Assembly: GCF_037023735.1 (NCBI RefSeq)
Contig: NZ_CP146069.1
Location: 1 to 64,000 of the forward strand
Length of the DNA stretch: 64,000 nucleotides
Reading direction: 5' to 3'
Source of the DNA: Roseovarius sp. S88
Lineage (GTDB): Bacteria; Pseudomonadota; Alphaproteobacteria; Rhodobacterales; Rhodobacteraceae
This document shows, one piece after another, positions 1 to 8,051 of this stretch. The first letter of the stretch is position 1; the number at the start of each line of letters is the position of its first letter. The translations under genes were made by a program, and so were the position numbers. The notes under the pieces are model-generated. The model did not search any database, was not told where the DNA came from, and was given only the letters and a program-made list of their open reading frames with translations.

Positions 1-298
1 GCCCAGTGAGCCGCGGCGCACCTTGCCAGTCCGGCACAACAGCCACCAATCCCAGCGCCACCAATGCCGTGGTCGCCGTCAGCGCCCCGCGCGTGTTCAT
101 CCGCATGATCATATTCATCACTCCTCTGATCAGCCCCGCTCTGGGGCGTTCAGAGGTTTGACGGGCGGCATCCCGGGATTCTTGGAGCGCCGTAAAGTTT
201 TTCTGCGCCAGGGCAATATCCTCAGCCTTCCGCGCCGCATCCGGCGTGGGCGTGGCGGCTTGCATCGCCGCCTTCAGGTCATCAAGATCATCACTCAT
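1..298 (-). CDS. VWA-domain protein, N-terminal part (cut by window edge)
   Basis: Reading the minus strand from ATG at 298 gives an open frame that runs off the left edge, so only about 99 residues are visible. They start MSDDLDDLKAAMQAAT, continue with a charged Ala-rich stretch, and end in a probable membrane-spanning segment (residues about 75-92, ALTATTALVALGLVAVV). This N-terminus resembles proteobacterial von Willebrand factor A proteins of the YfbK/DUF3520 type; the VWA domain itself would lie outside the window. The ATG overlaps the stop of the upstream sigma factor gene by 4 bp (ATGA), so the two are probably translationally coupled. The family assignment is from recognition of the N-terminus only. 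Confidence 0.6.
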   Translation of the reverse strand, partial: MSDDLDDLKAAMQAATPTPDAARKAEDIALAQKNFTALQESRDAARQTSERPRAGLIRGVMNMIMRMNTRGALTATTALVALGLVAVVPDWQGAPRLTG

Positions 299-837
299 GA
301 GCGTTCCTCACTCTCGCGCAAAGCGCGCAGATGTTTCTTTGCTTCCGAGACGCGCCAGCTGATTGTACCGGGAGAAACCTCCATGATTTCAGCAGCTTCC
401 GCATGGCTCATATCGTCCAGAACCAGCGCCAGCGTATCGCGCAAATCCTCTGGCAAGGCGCGCATCGCTTGGGTCAGCCAATCAAGCGCCTCTGCTGTTT
501 CAGCATCTGCAGCACGTCGATCAACCTCCCAGTCACCCCAGCCTTCGGCATATTTTACATGCGTCGCACGCCGCCTGCGCCGGTCATGCGCGGCATTCAC
601 CACCACGCGCCAAAGCCAGGTTGTAAACCGCGCAGCTCCTTGAAATCCCTGCAGTTTCGCAGGCAATGCCGCACAGATATCCTGTGTGAGATCCTCTGCG
701 TCAGAACGCGATCCGGTTAGGCGAAAAGCAAGCCTGAACACGCCATCATAATGCCGCTGGAGCAGGGTCGAGAACGCATCGCCATCCCCCACTGCCGCCG
801 CTTTGGCCAGGCTTTCGTCACTTGCTTCCATGCGCAT
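295..837 (-). CDS. ECF-type RNA polymerase sigma factor
   Basis: About 180 residues, the usual size of an ECF sigma factor. Region 2 is clear: a HYDGVFRLAFRLTGSRSDAEDLTQDI block followed by the FTTWLWRVVVNAAHDRRRR stretch. Region 4 follows with LPEDLRDTLALVLDDMSHAEAAEIMEVSPGTISWRVSEAKKHL, containing the helix-turn-helix. I chose ATG at 837 over the longer frame (to 867) because the extra residues do not look like family sequence; ATG at 831 is equally possible, and neither has a good ribosome binding site. It is coupled by ATGA overlap to the downstream VWA protein. No anti-sigma factor is visible between or beside them, which is unusual for ECF factors. The target regulon is unknown. Confidence 0.85.
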   Translation of the reverse strand: MRMEASDESLAKAAAVGDGDAFSTLLQRHYDGVFRLAFRLTGSRSDAEDLTQDICAALPAKLQGFQGAARFTTWLWRVVVNAAHDRRRRRATHVKYAEGWGDWEVDRRAADAETAEALDWLTQAMRALPEDLRDTLALVLDDMSHAEAAEIMEVSPGTISWRVSEAKKHLRALRESEERS

Positions 838-890
838 CACGATTGTTAGACGCAGGCCGCACGTCAATCCTTGGGAGGAATAAGAAAAAA

Positions 891-1670
891 TTAACTGCCG
901 TCGAAAACCGCTTTAGCGTGCTCGGTTAGCTGTCCATAAAGCTTGCGATACGGCACAGGACCATAGCTGATCCGGGCCACACCAACCTTCGCCAATTCCT
1001 GATTGGAGGGCGCCCCCGGCAAAGCGATAATGTTCACCGGAAGGGTGCATTTGGCACACAACGCTTCGATCATCCCAAGATCCATAAGCCCAGGCGCGAA
1101 AAATCCGGACGCTCCGGCACCTGCATAAGCGTCCGCCCGTGCAAGGGCCTCGTCCAGCATCTCCGGGGTTACGTCAGCCTTGGCCGCGTATGCCTTGAGG
1201 AAAACATCCGTCCGCGCATTTATGAAGGCCGCCACACCCGACGCATCACAAGCATCCCGCGCAGCGCGCAAACGCGCGACCTGATCCTCAACAGGATGCA
1301 GACCCGAGCCCCCTACAACCTGATCCTCAAAATTGAACCCAACCACACCGGTTGTAAGCGCTTTGGCAAAGTTTGCCCCACAAGTTTTCGGGTCTTCGCT
1401 ATAGCCACCTTCAAAATCCAAGGTCACTGGCAAATCGACCGCGCCAACAATCCGCTCGGCATTGGCCAAAGCAAACTCCATGGAAAGCGCCTGTCCGTCA
1501 CTAAATCCATTGGCCATGGCAACAGGCGCACTGCCTGTGGCGATGGCCTTGCCGCCCGCCTCAGCGACTGCTTTGGCGCTGCCAGCGTCCCAGATATTGT
1601 AAAGGATGACCGGATCACCTTTAACATGAAGCGCCTGAAAGCTTGCGGCCAATTCGGATTGGGTGCTCAT
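891..1670 (-). CDS. Isocitrate lyase/PEP mutase family protein
   Basis: 259 residues, the size of the short PEP-mutase/isocitrate-lyase superfamily enzymes (carboxyvinyl-carboxyphosphonate mutase, methylisocitrate lyase, oxaloacetate decarboxylase). Visible family features are the N-terminal barrel strand VILYNIWDAGSAKAVAEAG, the LPVTLDFEGGYSEDP metal-binding region, GFNFEDQV and INARTDVFL. The classical catalytic KKCGH of isocitrate lyase is replaced by KTCGAN, so lyase activity cannot be assumed. The actual substrate (oxaloacetate, a 2-methylisocitrate-like acid or a phosphonate) cannot be read from the sequence. It lies 24 bp after gabD on the same strand and may be co-transcribed. ATG 1670 is preceded by a GGGAG-type site. 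Confidence 0.8.
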   Translation of the reverse strand: MSTQSELAASFQALHVKGDPVILYNIWDAGSAKAVAEAGGKAIATGSAPVAMANGFSDGQALSMEFALANAERIVGAVDLPVTLDFEGGYSEDPKTCGANFAKALTTGVVGFNFEDQVVGGSGLHPVEDQVARLRAARDACDASGVAAFINARTDVFLKAYAAKADVTPEMLDEALARADAYAGAGASGFFAPGLMDLGMIEALCAKCTLPVNIIALPGAPSNQELAKVGVARISYGPVPYRKLYGQLTEHAKAVFDGS

Positions 1671-1694
1671 GTCGTGTCTCCCTCAACCTGCGCC

Positions 1695-3173
1695 TTAAAC
1701 GCTCATGCAAACATACTTCATCTCTAGGTAATCATCGATTCCATGATGGCTGCCTTCGCGTCCCAGGCCCGATTGCTTGACCCCACCAAACGGTGCAACC
1801 TCGGTCGATATGATACCGGTGTTTACGCCCACAATGCCATATTCCAGCGCTTCAGCCACTTTGTAAACGCGGCTGAGATCCTTGGCGTAGAAATAGCTCG
1901 CCAGACCAAAGATCGTGTCATTGGCCATCGCGATCACGTCATCTTCGTCTTCGAACTTGAATAGCGGCGCAAGAGGCCCGAAGGTTTCATCCTGGCTGAC
2001 CATCATGTCCTGCGTCACATCCGTCAGGATTGTTGGCGGTAGGAAATATCCAGCCCCCTGAATGGGGTCTCCGCCCCCCATGGCAATCTTGGCGCCTTTC
2101 GCTGTGGCATCGGCCACATGCTCTTGCACTTTTTCAATCGCATCGGCGTTGATGAGCGGCCCAAGCTGCGTGCCCTCTTCCAGACCATCGCCAATCTTCA
2201 TCTTCGACACCGCATCCTGCAACTTCTTGGCAAAGGCATCATAAACACCCGCCTGCACATAGATACGGTTGGCACAAACACAGGTTTGCCCGTTGTTGCG
2301 GAACTTGCACATGATGGCGCCCTCAACGGCGGCATCAAGATCGGCATCGTCAAACACAATGAAGGGCGCGTTACCGCCAAGCTCCATGGAGCACTTCATC
2401 ACCTGATCCGCCGCCTGCCGCAGCAGGATACGACCCACCTCAGTCGAGCCAGTGAACGTGAGTTTGCGCACAGCCGGATTCTCGCAGAATTCCTTACCGA
2501 TGGCTGACGAGCTTGAGGACGTCACAATGCTGAACACGCCTTTTGGAATGCCTGCGCGATCTGCAAGAACACCCATGGCCGTCGCCGAGAGCGGAGTTTC
2601 TTTGGCCGGACGCCCCACGAAGGAACAGCCCGCTGCAAGCGCCGGACCCGCCTTGCGAGTGATCATCGCATTGGGAAAGTTCCAGGGTGTGATTGAGGCG
2701 GCCACGCCAATCGGCTGCTTGAGCACCATGATCCGTTTGTCCCGCTGATGGCCTGGGATCATCTCGCCATAGATGCGCTTGGCCTCTTCGGCAAAGAACT
2801 CGATGAAAGACGCGCCATAAGCAATCTCGCCCTTGGCTTCAGCCAGCGGCTTGCCTTGCTCTGCGGTTAGGATGGTCGCCAGATCATCGGCGTGCTCCAT
2901 CATCAGCTCATACCAGCGGCGCAAAACAGCGGCGCGCTCTTTGCCCGTCCAGCTGGCCCAATCCTTCTGCGCCGCCTCGGCGTTGGCAATCACATCAGCC
3001 ACCTGCGCGCGGCTCATATCCGCGACATTGGCGATCACATCTCCACGCGCAGGGTTGGTCACCTCGAAGGTGCCGTCCGCCCCGTCCATCCACTCGCCCG
3101 CGCCATAGGCTTGCTCGGCCAAAAGCGCAGGGTCTTTCAATAGCGACTTCAGATTGGTGGTTGTATCGAGCAT
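1695..3173 (-). CDS. gabD: NAD(P)-dependent succinate-semialdehyde dehydrogenase
   Basis: 492 residues, typical for the aldehyde dehydrogenase superfamily. It oxidises succinate semialdehyde to succinate, the last step of GABA and related catabolism. Seen: ITPWNFPNAMITRK (substrate/cofactor region), LTFTGSTEVGRIL (Rossmann loop), MELGGNAPFIVFDDAD (general base Glu), NNGQTCVCANRIYV (catalytic Cys) and QDETFGPLAPLFKF. GRPAKETPLSA fits the SSADH subfamily. I start at 3173 rather than at 3257 because GGGAGGAT lies just upstream of that ATG and the following residues match family N-termini. The longer frame would overlap the divergent gene at 3256. It shares an 82-bp divergent promoter region with the hydrolase gene. 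Confidence 0.92.
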   Translation of the reverse strand: MLDTTTNLKSLLKDPALLAEQAYGAGEWMDGADGTFEVTNPARGDVIANVADMSRAQVADVIANAEAAQKDWASWTGKERAAVLRRWYELMMEHADDLATILTAEQGKPLAEAKGEIAYGASFIEFFAEEAKRIYGEMIPGHQRDKRIMVLKQPIGVAASITPWNFPNAMITRKAGPALAAGCSFVGRPAKETPLSATAMGVLADRAGIPKGVFSIVTSSSSSAIGKEFCENPAVRKLTFTGSTEVGRILLRQAADQVMKCSMELGGNAPFIVFDDADLDAAVEGAIMCKFRNNGQTCVCANRIYVQAGVYDAFAKKLQDAVSKMKIGDGLEEGTQLGPLINADAIEKVQEHVADATAKGAKIAMGGGDPIQGAGYFLPPTILTDVTQDMMVSQDETFGPLAPLFKFEDEDDVIAMANDTIFGLASYFYAKDLSRVYKVAEALEYGIVGVNTGIISTEVAPFGGVKQSGLGREGSHHGIDDYLEMKYVCMSV

Positions 3174-3255
3174 AGCGTATCCTCCCAGAAAACGTCTCGT
3201 CTTGGCTAAGCATTTGGGGCAAGGATTGTCTAGGCCGTAAGACGAGGAATGTGCC

Positions 3256-4047
3256 ATGGAACTGGATGATGCCTATGACAATGTCGGGTATATTCCTGAT
3301 GCTATGTCCTATCCTCCTCGCTGGGCCAAAGCCGCAGGGGCATATCGTGACGTACTGATCGCCGAGGGACGCGCATTGCTTGGCCTTCCTTATGGCGGCA
3401 CTGAGAGACAAGCGTTTGACCTTTTTCATCCTAAAGATGCCGCCAAGGGCGCACTGGTCTTCGTGCATGGCGGCTATTGGCGGCGGTTTGATCGCAGCTT
3501 CTGGTCCCATCTAAGTGAAGGCGCGTTGGCGCACGAATACTGCGTCGCGATGCCGTCATACGATCTTTGTCCCGAAGTGCGCATCGCCGATATCACCCAA
3601 CAGATCACCCGTGCAATTGAGACGATCGCTGAACACGTAGAGGGCCCCCTCATTCTGACAGGGCATTCTGCAGGTGGGCATCTTGTGTCCCGCATGTGTG
3701 AACCGGGTCTATTGAGAGAAACGACCGCGCAGAGAGTGAAGCGGATCCTTCCGATCTCTCCTGTATCCGATCTGCGACCCTTGTTGCACACGTCAATGAA
3801 TGAGCTTTTTAAACTGACTGAAGATAGTGCTGCTGCCGAGAGCCCCGTTTTGATGACACATCGCCTATCTGTTCCTGTGTCAATCTGGGTCGGAAGCAAA
3901 GAGCGTCCGGCCTTCCTTGATCAGGCCGAGTGGCAGAGCAAAGCCTGGTCCTGCCCGCTTCACATCGCAACGAACAAACACCATTTCGATGTCATCGATG
4001 CACTTTCGGATCCCAATAGCGAGATGATGAAAGACGTTTTGCTCTAA
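3256..4047 (+). CDS. Alpha/beta hydrolase, arylformamidase (kynurenine formamidase)-like
   Basis: 263 residues with an alpha/beta-hydrolase core. The oxyanion motif HGGYW (residues 71-75) is the variant characteristic of kynurenine formamidase-type hydrolases. The nucleophile elbow GHSAGGHL places the catalytic Ser at 138, and a C-terminal HHFDVID supplies a plausible catalytic His. The likely reaction is hydrolysis of an N-formyl or related amide/ester, N-formylkynurenine being the best-known substrate. No kynurenine pathway genes are adjacent, so the natural substrate is open. GAGGA stands 7 bp before the ATG. Expressed divergently from gabD and convergent with the P1 peptidase gene. Confidence 0.8.
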   Translation: MELDDAYDNVGYIPDAMSYPPRWAKAAGAYRDVLIAEGRALLGLPYGGTERQAFDLFHPKDAAKGALVFVHGGYWRRFDRSFWSHLSEGALAHEYCVAMPSYDLCPEVRIADITQQITRAIETIAEHVEGPLILTGHSAGGHLVSRMCEPGLLRETTAQRVKRILPISPVSDLRPLLHTSMNELFKLTEDSAAAESPVLMTHRLSVPVSIWVGSKERPAFLDQAEWQSKAWSCPLHIATNKHHFDVIDALSDPNSEMMKDVLL

Positions 4048-4067
4048 CGCCGCCTGCTTCTTTCTTG

Positions 4068-5066
4068 TCACAAATACCCAAACGCCTCGGCCCAACATGG
4101 CAGCGTGTCTCCTGCCGCAGGACGCGCCGCAAAAACAGCCCGCGCAACGGCGCGCGAGATGCAGGTTGCCGAGGCATGACCAATGGCAAGTTGCCCTGCC
4201 AGATCGGGCGCTGTTCGATCTGCTGTAGAGAGTGAAAAAATCAAATCTCCATCCATCGGCGTATGGGATGGCAGCAAGGCACGTGCATATCCATCATGTG
4301 CAGCCACAGCCATACGCGTGCACTGCGCTTGGCTTAGCGCTGCATCCGTTGCCACAATGCCGATTGTCGTCGCCTGATGCTGGCCCAGCTTGGTGTTTGG
4401 CAATTGCACATCGCCTGGGTCGCTTGAAACACCCAAAGCGCCAAACTCATCGCCAATCTCAAATGGCGCAGCCCAGAATTTTGGGCCAGTGCCAGCAACC
4501 GCAGACCCCAGCGCGTTTACAGCCACAAACGCACCTACTGTTATGCCATCCGGCAGGACCAAAGACGCCGATCCGATACCACCTTTGAAATCGGCGGTGG
4601 TCGCCCCTGTACCAGCCCCATGAGAGCCCAACTCAAAGACCTCGCTGCGTTTGGCCAGTGCGTCTCGACCCAAACGTTTATAGGGATTCTCGGACCATGC
4701 CTTGTCGCCCCCATTAAGAAGGTCGAACAGGATTGCTCCTGGTACGATGGGCACGCGTTGATCGCCTATGGCGAATCCGCGACCCTCACTGCGAAGAGCA
4801 TCCGCAACTCCAGAGGCCGCATCCAAACCAAAAGCGGACCCACCAGACAAAACCAACGCATCGACCTGCTCCACCACTTTGTCAGCCCCGAGTAAATCCG
4901 TCTCTCGGGTGCCCGGCGCTCCGCCCATGACATGCACACCAGCCGTGAAAGGCGCGGCGCCCATAACCACGCTGACGCCAGTTTTGACAACGTCATCCTG
5001 GGCCTGCCCTACCTGTAAACCCGGCACATCGGTAATCAGATTACGCTGTCCTGGCCTCGCATCCAT
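4068..5066 (-). CDS. P1 family peptidase (DmpA/S58-like aminopeptidase)
   Basis: 332 residues resembling the P1/DmpA family of self-cleaving N-terminal-nucleophile hydrolases, which release N-terminal amino acids or act on beta-peptides. Seen: NLITDVPGLQVGQAQD at the N-terminus, the GTRETDLL and LSGGSAFGLDAASGVADALRSEG blocks, GAGTGATTADFKGGIGSAS in the region around the expected autoproteolysis site, and TIGIVATDAALSQAQCTRMA. I cannot say which Ser or Thr is the nucleophile. It diverges from creatinase across a 162-bp gap. This fits a cluster for C-N bond hydrolysis, but the natural substrate is unknown. Confidence 0.85.
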   Translation of the reverse strand: MDARPGQRNLITDVPGLQVGQAQDDVVKTGVSVVMGAAPFTAGVHVMGGAPGTRETDLLGADKVVEQVDALVLSGGSAFGLDAASGVADALRSEGRGFAIGDQRVPIVPGAILFDLLNGGDKAWSENPYKRLGRDALAKRSEVFELGSHGAGTGATTADFKGGIGSASLVLPDGITVGAFVAVNALGSAVAGTGPKFWAAPFEIGDEFGALGVSSDPGDVQLPNTKLGQHQATTIGIVATDAALSQAQCTRMAVAAHDGYARALLPSHTPMDGDLIFSLSTADRTAPDLAGQLAIGHASATCISRAVARAVFAARPAAGDTLPCWAEAFGYL

Positions 5067-5228
5067 GGTCTGTTTCCGTCCTCACTTTGTCGCAAAACAT
5101 CTTGCCAGATTGCGCCCAGAGCGCAACAAGCGGGTAAGTCCGCGAGCGATGGCGTCGTTCAGCAAGCCGGACTTCACATCCCAAACAGTCCTGAACGCCG
5201 GGACCTTTCTTTACGAAGGAGGGTCACT

Positions 5229-6467
5229 ATGACTGCACCTATCCAATCCACTGATTTCGTGGGCACACGTCCCGAATTCTACCGTTTTCACAATGGCGAA
5301 AAGGCACCCTTGCCCTTTGCGCCCGAAGAATATGAGGCGCGCCTTGCCAAGTTGCGTCGTATCATGTCAGAGACAGGCGTTGATGTCGCAGTCCTAACAT
5401 CAATGCATAACATCGCTTATTATTCAGGGTTTTTGTACTGTGCCTTCGGACGACCCTATGCGCTGGTTGTGACGCCCACCGAAAACGTTACCATTTCCGC
5501 CGGCATCGATGCTGGTCAGCCCTGGCGCCGGTGCTACGGTGACAATATCACCTATACCGACTGGCAGCGCGACAATTACTGGCGCGCAATCCGTTCCGTT
5601 TCAGGCGAAGGCAAAGTCATCGGCATCGAAGGTGACCACCTGACACTGGTGCAGCGCACTATGCTCGATAGTTTTCTGTCCCCAAGCCACGTCAAGGATA
5701 TCTCTACAGAAACAATGCGCCAACGTATGGAAAAATCTATAGCAGAAATTTCCCATATCCGTAAGTGCACTGCCATAGCTGATATCGGAGGCTATGCGAT
5801 CCGCGATGCTATTCGCGAAGGCACCCGCGAGGTAGACGTCGCAATGGCCGGTCGAGATGCGATGGAGCTTGCGATTGCAAAGGATTTTCCGGATGCGGAA
5901 TATCGCGACACCTGGGTCTGGTTTCAATCCGGGATGAACACAGACGGCGCACATAACCCGGTCACAGCGCGCAAACTGGAACGCGGCGATATCCTGTCTT
6001 TAAACACATTTCCGATGATCTCTGGCTACTATGTCGCTCTTGAGCGCACGCTGTTTGTCGGAGAGGTCGATCCCGCGTCGCTTGCCATTTGGGAAGCCAA
6101 CGTTGCGGCGCATGAATATGGCATGTCGCTGTTGAAACCAGGGATCAGCTGTGCGGAGGTCGCACACAAGATCAACGATTTCCTGGGCGAAAGAGACTTG
6201 CTTCAATACCGTACGTTCGGGTATGGTCATTCGTTCGGTGTGTTATCTCACTACTATGGCCGGGAAGCTGGCCTTGAGCTGCGCGAAGACATCGACACTG
6301 TGCTCAAACCCGGCATGGTGATCTCAATGGAGCCGATGCTGACCTTACCTGACGATCACCGCGGCGCAGGCGGCTATCGTGAGCATGACGTTCTGATCAT
6401 CACCGAAGATGGCAACGAGAACATCACGGGCTATCCTTATGGACCTGAGTTCAACGTCGTGGGATAA
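5229..6467 (+). CDS. Creatinase (creatine amidinohydrolase)
   Basis: 412 residues, matching Pseudomonas creatinase along its whole length in my memory of that sequence. Creatinase hydrolyses creatine to sarcosine and urea in the cytoplasm; it has a pita-bread (M24) fold but no metal site. Seen: MHNIAYYSGFLYCAFGRPYALVV, DAGQPWRR, YTDWQRDNYW, WFQSGMNTDGAHNPVTARK with the catalytic His (His242 here), GYGHSFGVLSHYYGREAGLELREDIDTVL and GAGGYREHD. AAGGAGGG precedes the ATG at good spacing. No sarcosine oxidase or creatininase gene is visible in the window. A strong terminator follows within 10 bp, so it is probably monocistronic. Confidence 0.93.
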   Translation: MTAPIQSTDFVGTRPEFYRFHNGEKAPLPFAPEEYEARLAKLRRIMSETGVDVAVLTSMHNIAYYSGFLYCAFGRPYALVVTPTENVTISAGIDAGQPWRRCYGDNITYTDWQRDNYWRAIRSVSGEGKVIGIEGDHLTLVQRTMLDSFLSPSHVKDISTETMRQRMEKSIAEISHIRKCTAIADIGGYAIRDAIREGTREVDVAMAGRDAMELAIAKDFPDAEYRDTWVWFQSGMNTDGAHNPVTARKLERGDILSLNTFPMISGYYVALERTLFVGEVDPASLAIWEANVAAHEYGMSLLKPGISCAEVAHKINDFLGERDLLQYRTFGYGHSFGVLSHYYGREAGLELREDIDTVLKPGMVISMEPMLTLPDDHRGAGGYREHDVLIITEDGNENITGYPYGPEFNVVG

Positions 6468-6473
6468 AAGGCT

Positions 6474-6508
6474 AAGGCCCCGGCGATACACCGGGGCCTT
6501 TAAAATTT
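6474..6508. terminator. Bidirectional Rho-independent terminator
   Basis: AAGGCCCCGG (6474-6483) and CCGGGGCCTT (6491-6500) form a perfect 10-bp stem with a 7-nt loop, followed by TAAAATTT. It sits between the convergent creatinase (ends 6467) and cyclase (stop at 6507) genes and can serve both. Confidence 0.85.
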
Positions 6509-7322
6509 AGACGAGTGCCATAATTCGCGCTGGGCCGCCTGTGCCACCCTTGTGTTTGGGCGCCCCAATCACGATAGTGGCACCATTTGCGGGAAGCTTG
6601 TCGAGATTGGCGATGTTTTCAATCCCAAACCGACCTGTTGGAAGCCACGCGTAATGCACTGCAAAGTCCGCTGACGGTCCATGATCGAGCGACAGCGTAT
6701 CGACCGCCATCGATTGCGCACCGGTTTCTTCCATCAACATGGTTGCCGCTTCGATATGAAAGCCGGGGAAATGCATTTTTTCGCCATCAAAGCCGCGATA
6801 GGCGTCACCCCCGGTTTTTCCACCCCATCCGGAATGCATCGCGACACAGGCATTGTCGGGAATGTCGCCATTGGCAGCAATCCAGGTTTTTAGGTCATCT
6901 GGCGTCACCTGTGCATCCGCATCACCTTCAGCTTTAGCGGTGATGTCAATGACACAAAGGGGTACCACAAGCGTGTCGACGGGAATCTCATCCACCGCTT
7001 TTCCATCTGCCGAGAAATGCAAAGGCGCATCAATATGCGTCCCAGTGTGCTCATTGACTGACAGTTTCAGGAGGTTGAACTTGTGTTCGGCATAATTGAA
7101 CACTTGCTCCATCGAAATACCCGGCTCTCCGAAATAGGTGGGAAAGGTATCGTCATAGGTATGCGTTAAATCTTCGACCGAGCTGTGTCCATCCGCCAAA
7201 GCAGGCGGTGCCGTTACGGTTCCAATTGCAGCGGCGGCGCCAACGGCCGCACTCGCGCTAAAGAACTGTCTCCGTGAGAGCATCTTGTCTTTCACCGCAT
7301 TCATCACACAGATGTCGCACAT
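6507..7322 (-). CDS. Tat-exported cyclase family protein
   Basis: 271 residues. The N-terminus carries a twin-arginine signal (SRRQFFSASAAVGAAAAIG, then a cleavage site near ALA-DGH), so the enzyme should fold in the cytoplasm and be exported to the periplasm. The mature part has the cyclase/KynB-type metal motif HTGTHIDAPLHF (HxGTHxDxPxH) and the conserved MHSGWG and DTLSLDHGPS blocks. Members hydrolyse N-formylkynurenine or similar amides and lactones with Zn or Mn; which applies here is unknown. I chose ATG 7322 because GGAGGAAA lies 6 bp upstream; the longer frame to 7370 has no such site. It is the second potential formamidase fold in this region. Confidence 0.85.
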   Translation of the reverse strand: MCDICVMNAVKDKMLSRRQFFSASAAVGAAAAIGTVTAPPALADGHSSVEDLTHTYDDTFPTYFGEPGISMEQVFNYAEHKFNLLKLSVNEHTGTHIDAPLHFSADGKAVDEIPVDTLVVPLCVIDITAKAEGDADAQVTPDDLKTWIAANGDIPDNACVAMHSGWGGKTGGDAYRGFDGEKMHFPGFHIEAATMLMEETGAQSMAVDTLSLDHGPSADFAVHYAWLPTGRFGIENIANLDKLPANGATIVIGAPKHKGGTGGPARIMALV

Positions 7323-7441
7323 ATTCTTTCCTCCTGTCGGTTGAATTGGGGCTGTGTCACCCGATAACATGACATGACAATAGGGCAGGTCAATTCACAC
7401 GCACGGCATTGGCACCCTTTGGCCGCATGAGAGAGACCCGC

Positions 7442-8017
7442 ATGATTTACGTGAAATTCCTTTTTTGGGGCCTTACCTGGGTCTTGGTTGCGGCTTTTCT
7501 GCACTACACATTGCCACAGACCGATGTCGCGCGTGTCACGGACACCTATACAAAACGCATTGATTTTGGTGAGAACAGCATCTTCTGGGCCGCGCCCGAT
7601 GTGGGCAATGACACAACCTCCTCCAACCGCGATGTGTTCTTCATCCAAGCCGTTCGGACCAATGGGCGCGTCATGGTCTATCGCAATGAGGACACCGGTT
7701 GGGGCTGGCCGCCCTATTTCAAGTTCGACACCTCGAACCTGCAGGCCGAGGCAGCCGATTTGAAATCCACAGCAGAGGCGCCCAAATGGGTGGCGATCAA
7801 ACATTATGGCTGGCGCAACGAATTGATCTCGATTTTCCCCAACGCCGTGGGCGTGCGTGCCGTGAGCGGCCCGGATGTGCGCATCATCCCATGGTTCAGC
7901 ATCTTTATTCTGATCGTGCTGTTCGCAATCTTCTGGGCCATCCGCGTCCGGTGGATCCGGTTCCGCGAGAACAAGATCAACCCGGTGGTCGATGAATGGA
8001 CGGATGGCTGGGGGTGA
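7442..8017 (+). CDS. DUF1523 family membrane-anchored protein
   Basis: 191 residues with one hydrophobic helix at each end (residues about 5-22 and 145-167), leaving a roughly 120-residue domain probably outside the cytoplasmic membrane. FDFGENSIFW-like, TGWGWPPYFKFDTSNLQA and KWVAIKHYGWRNELISIFPNAVGVR blocks match the alphaproteobacterial DUF1523 family as I remember it. Its role is unknown. The conserved RWIRFRENKINPVVDEW tail follows the second helix. I start at the internal ATG 7442, preceded by GAGAG, instead of the 11-residue longer frame. It is convergent with soeC, 34 bp away. Confidence 0.75.
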   Translation: MIYVKFLFWGLTWVLVAAFLHYTLPQTDVARVTDTYTKRIDFGENSIFWAAPDVGNDTTSSNRDVFFIQAVRTNGRVMVYRNEDTGWGWPPYFKFDTSNLQAEAADLKSTAEAPKWVAIKHYGWRNELISIFPNAVGVRAVSGPDVRIIPWFSIFILIVLFAIFWAIRVRWIRFRENKINPVVDEWTDGWG

Positions 8018-8051
8018 ACTGCCGCCCGGCAGTATCCGCGCCTGGCCGTAC

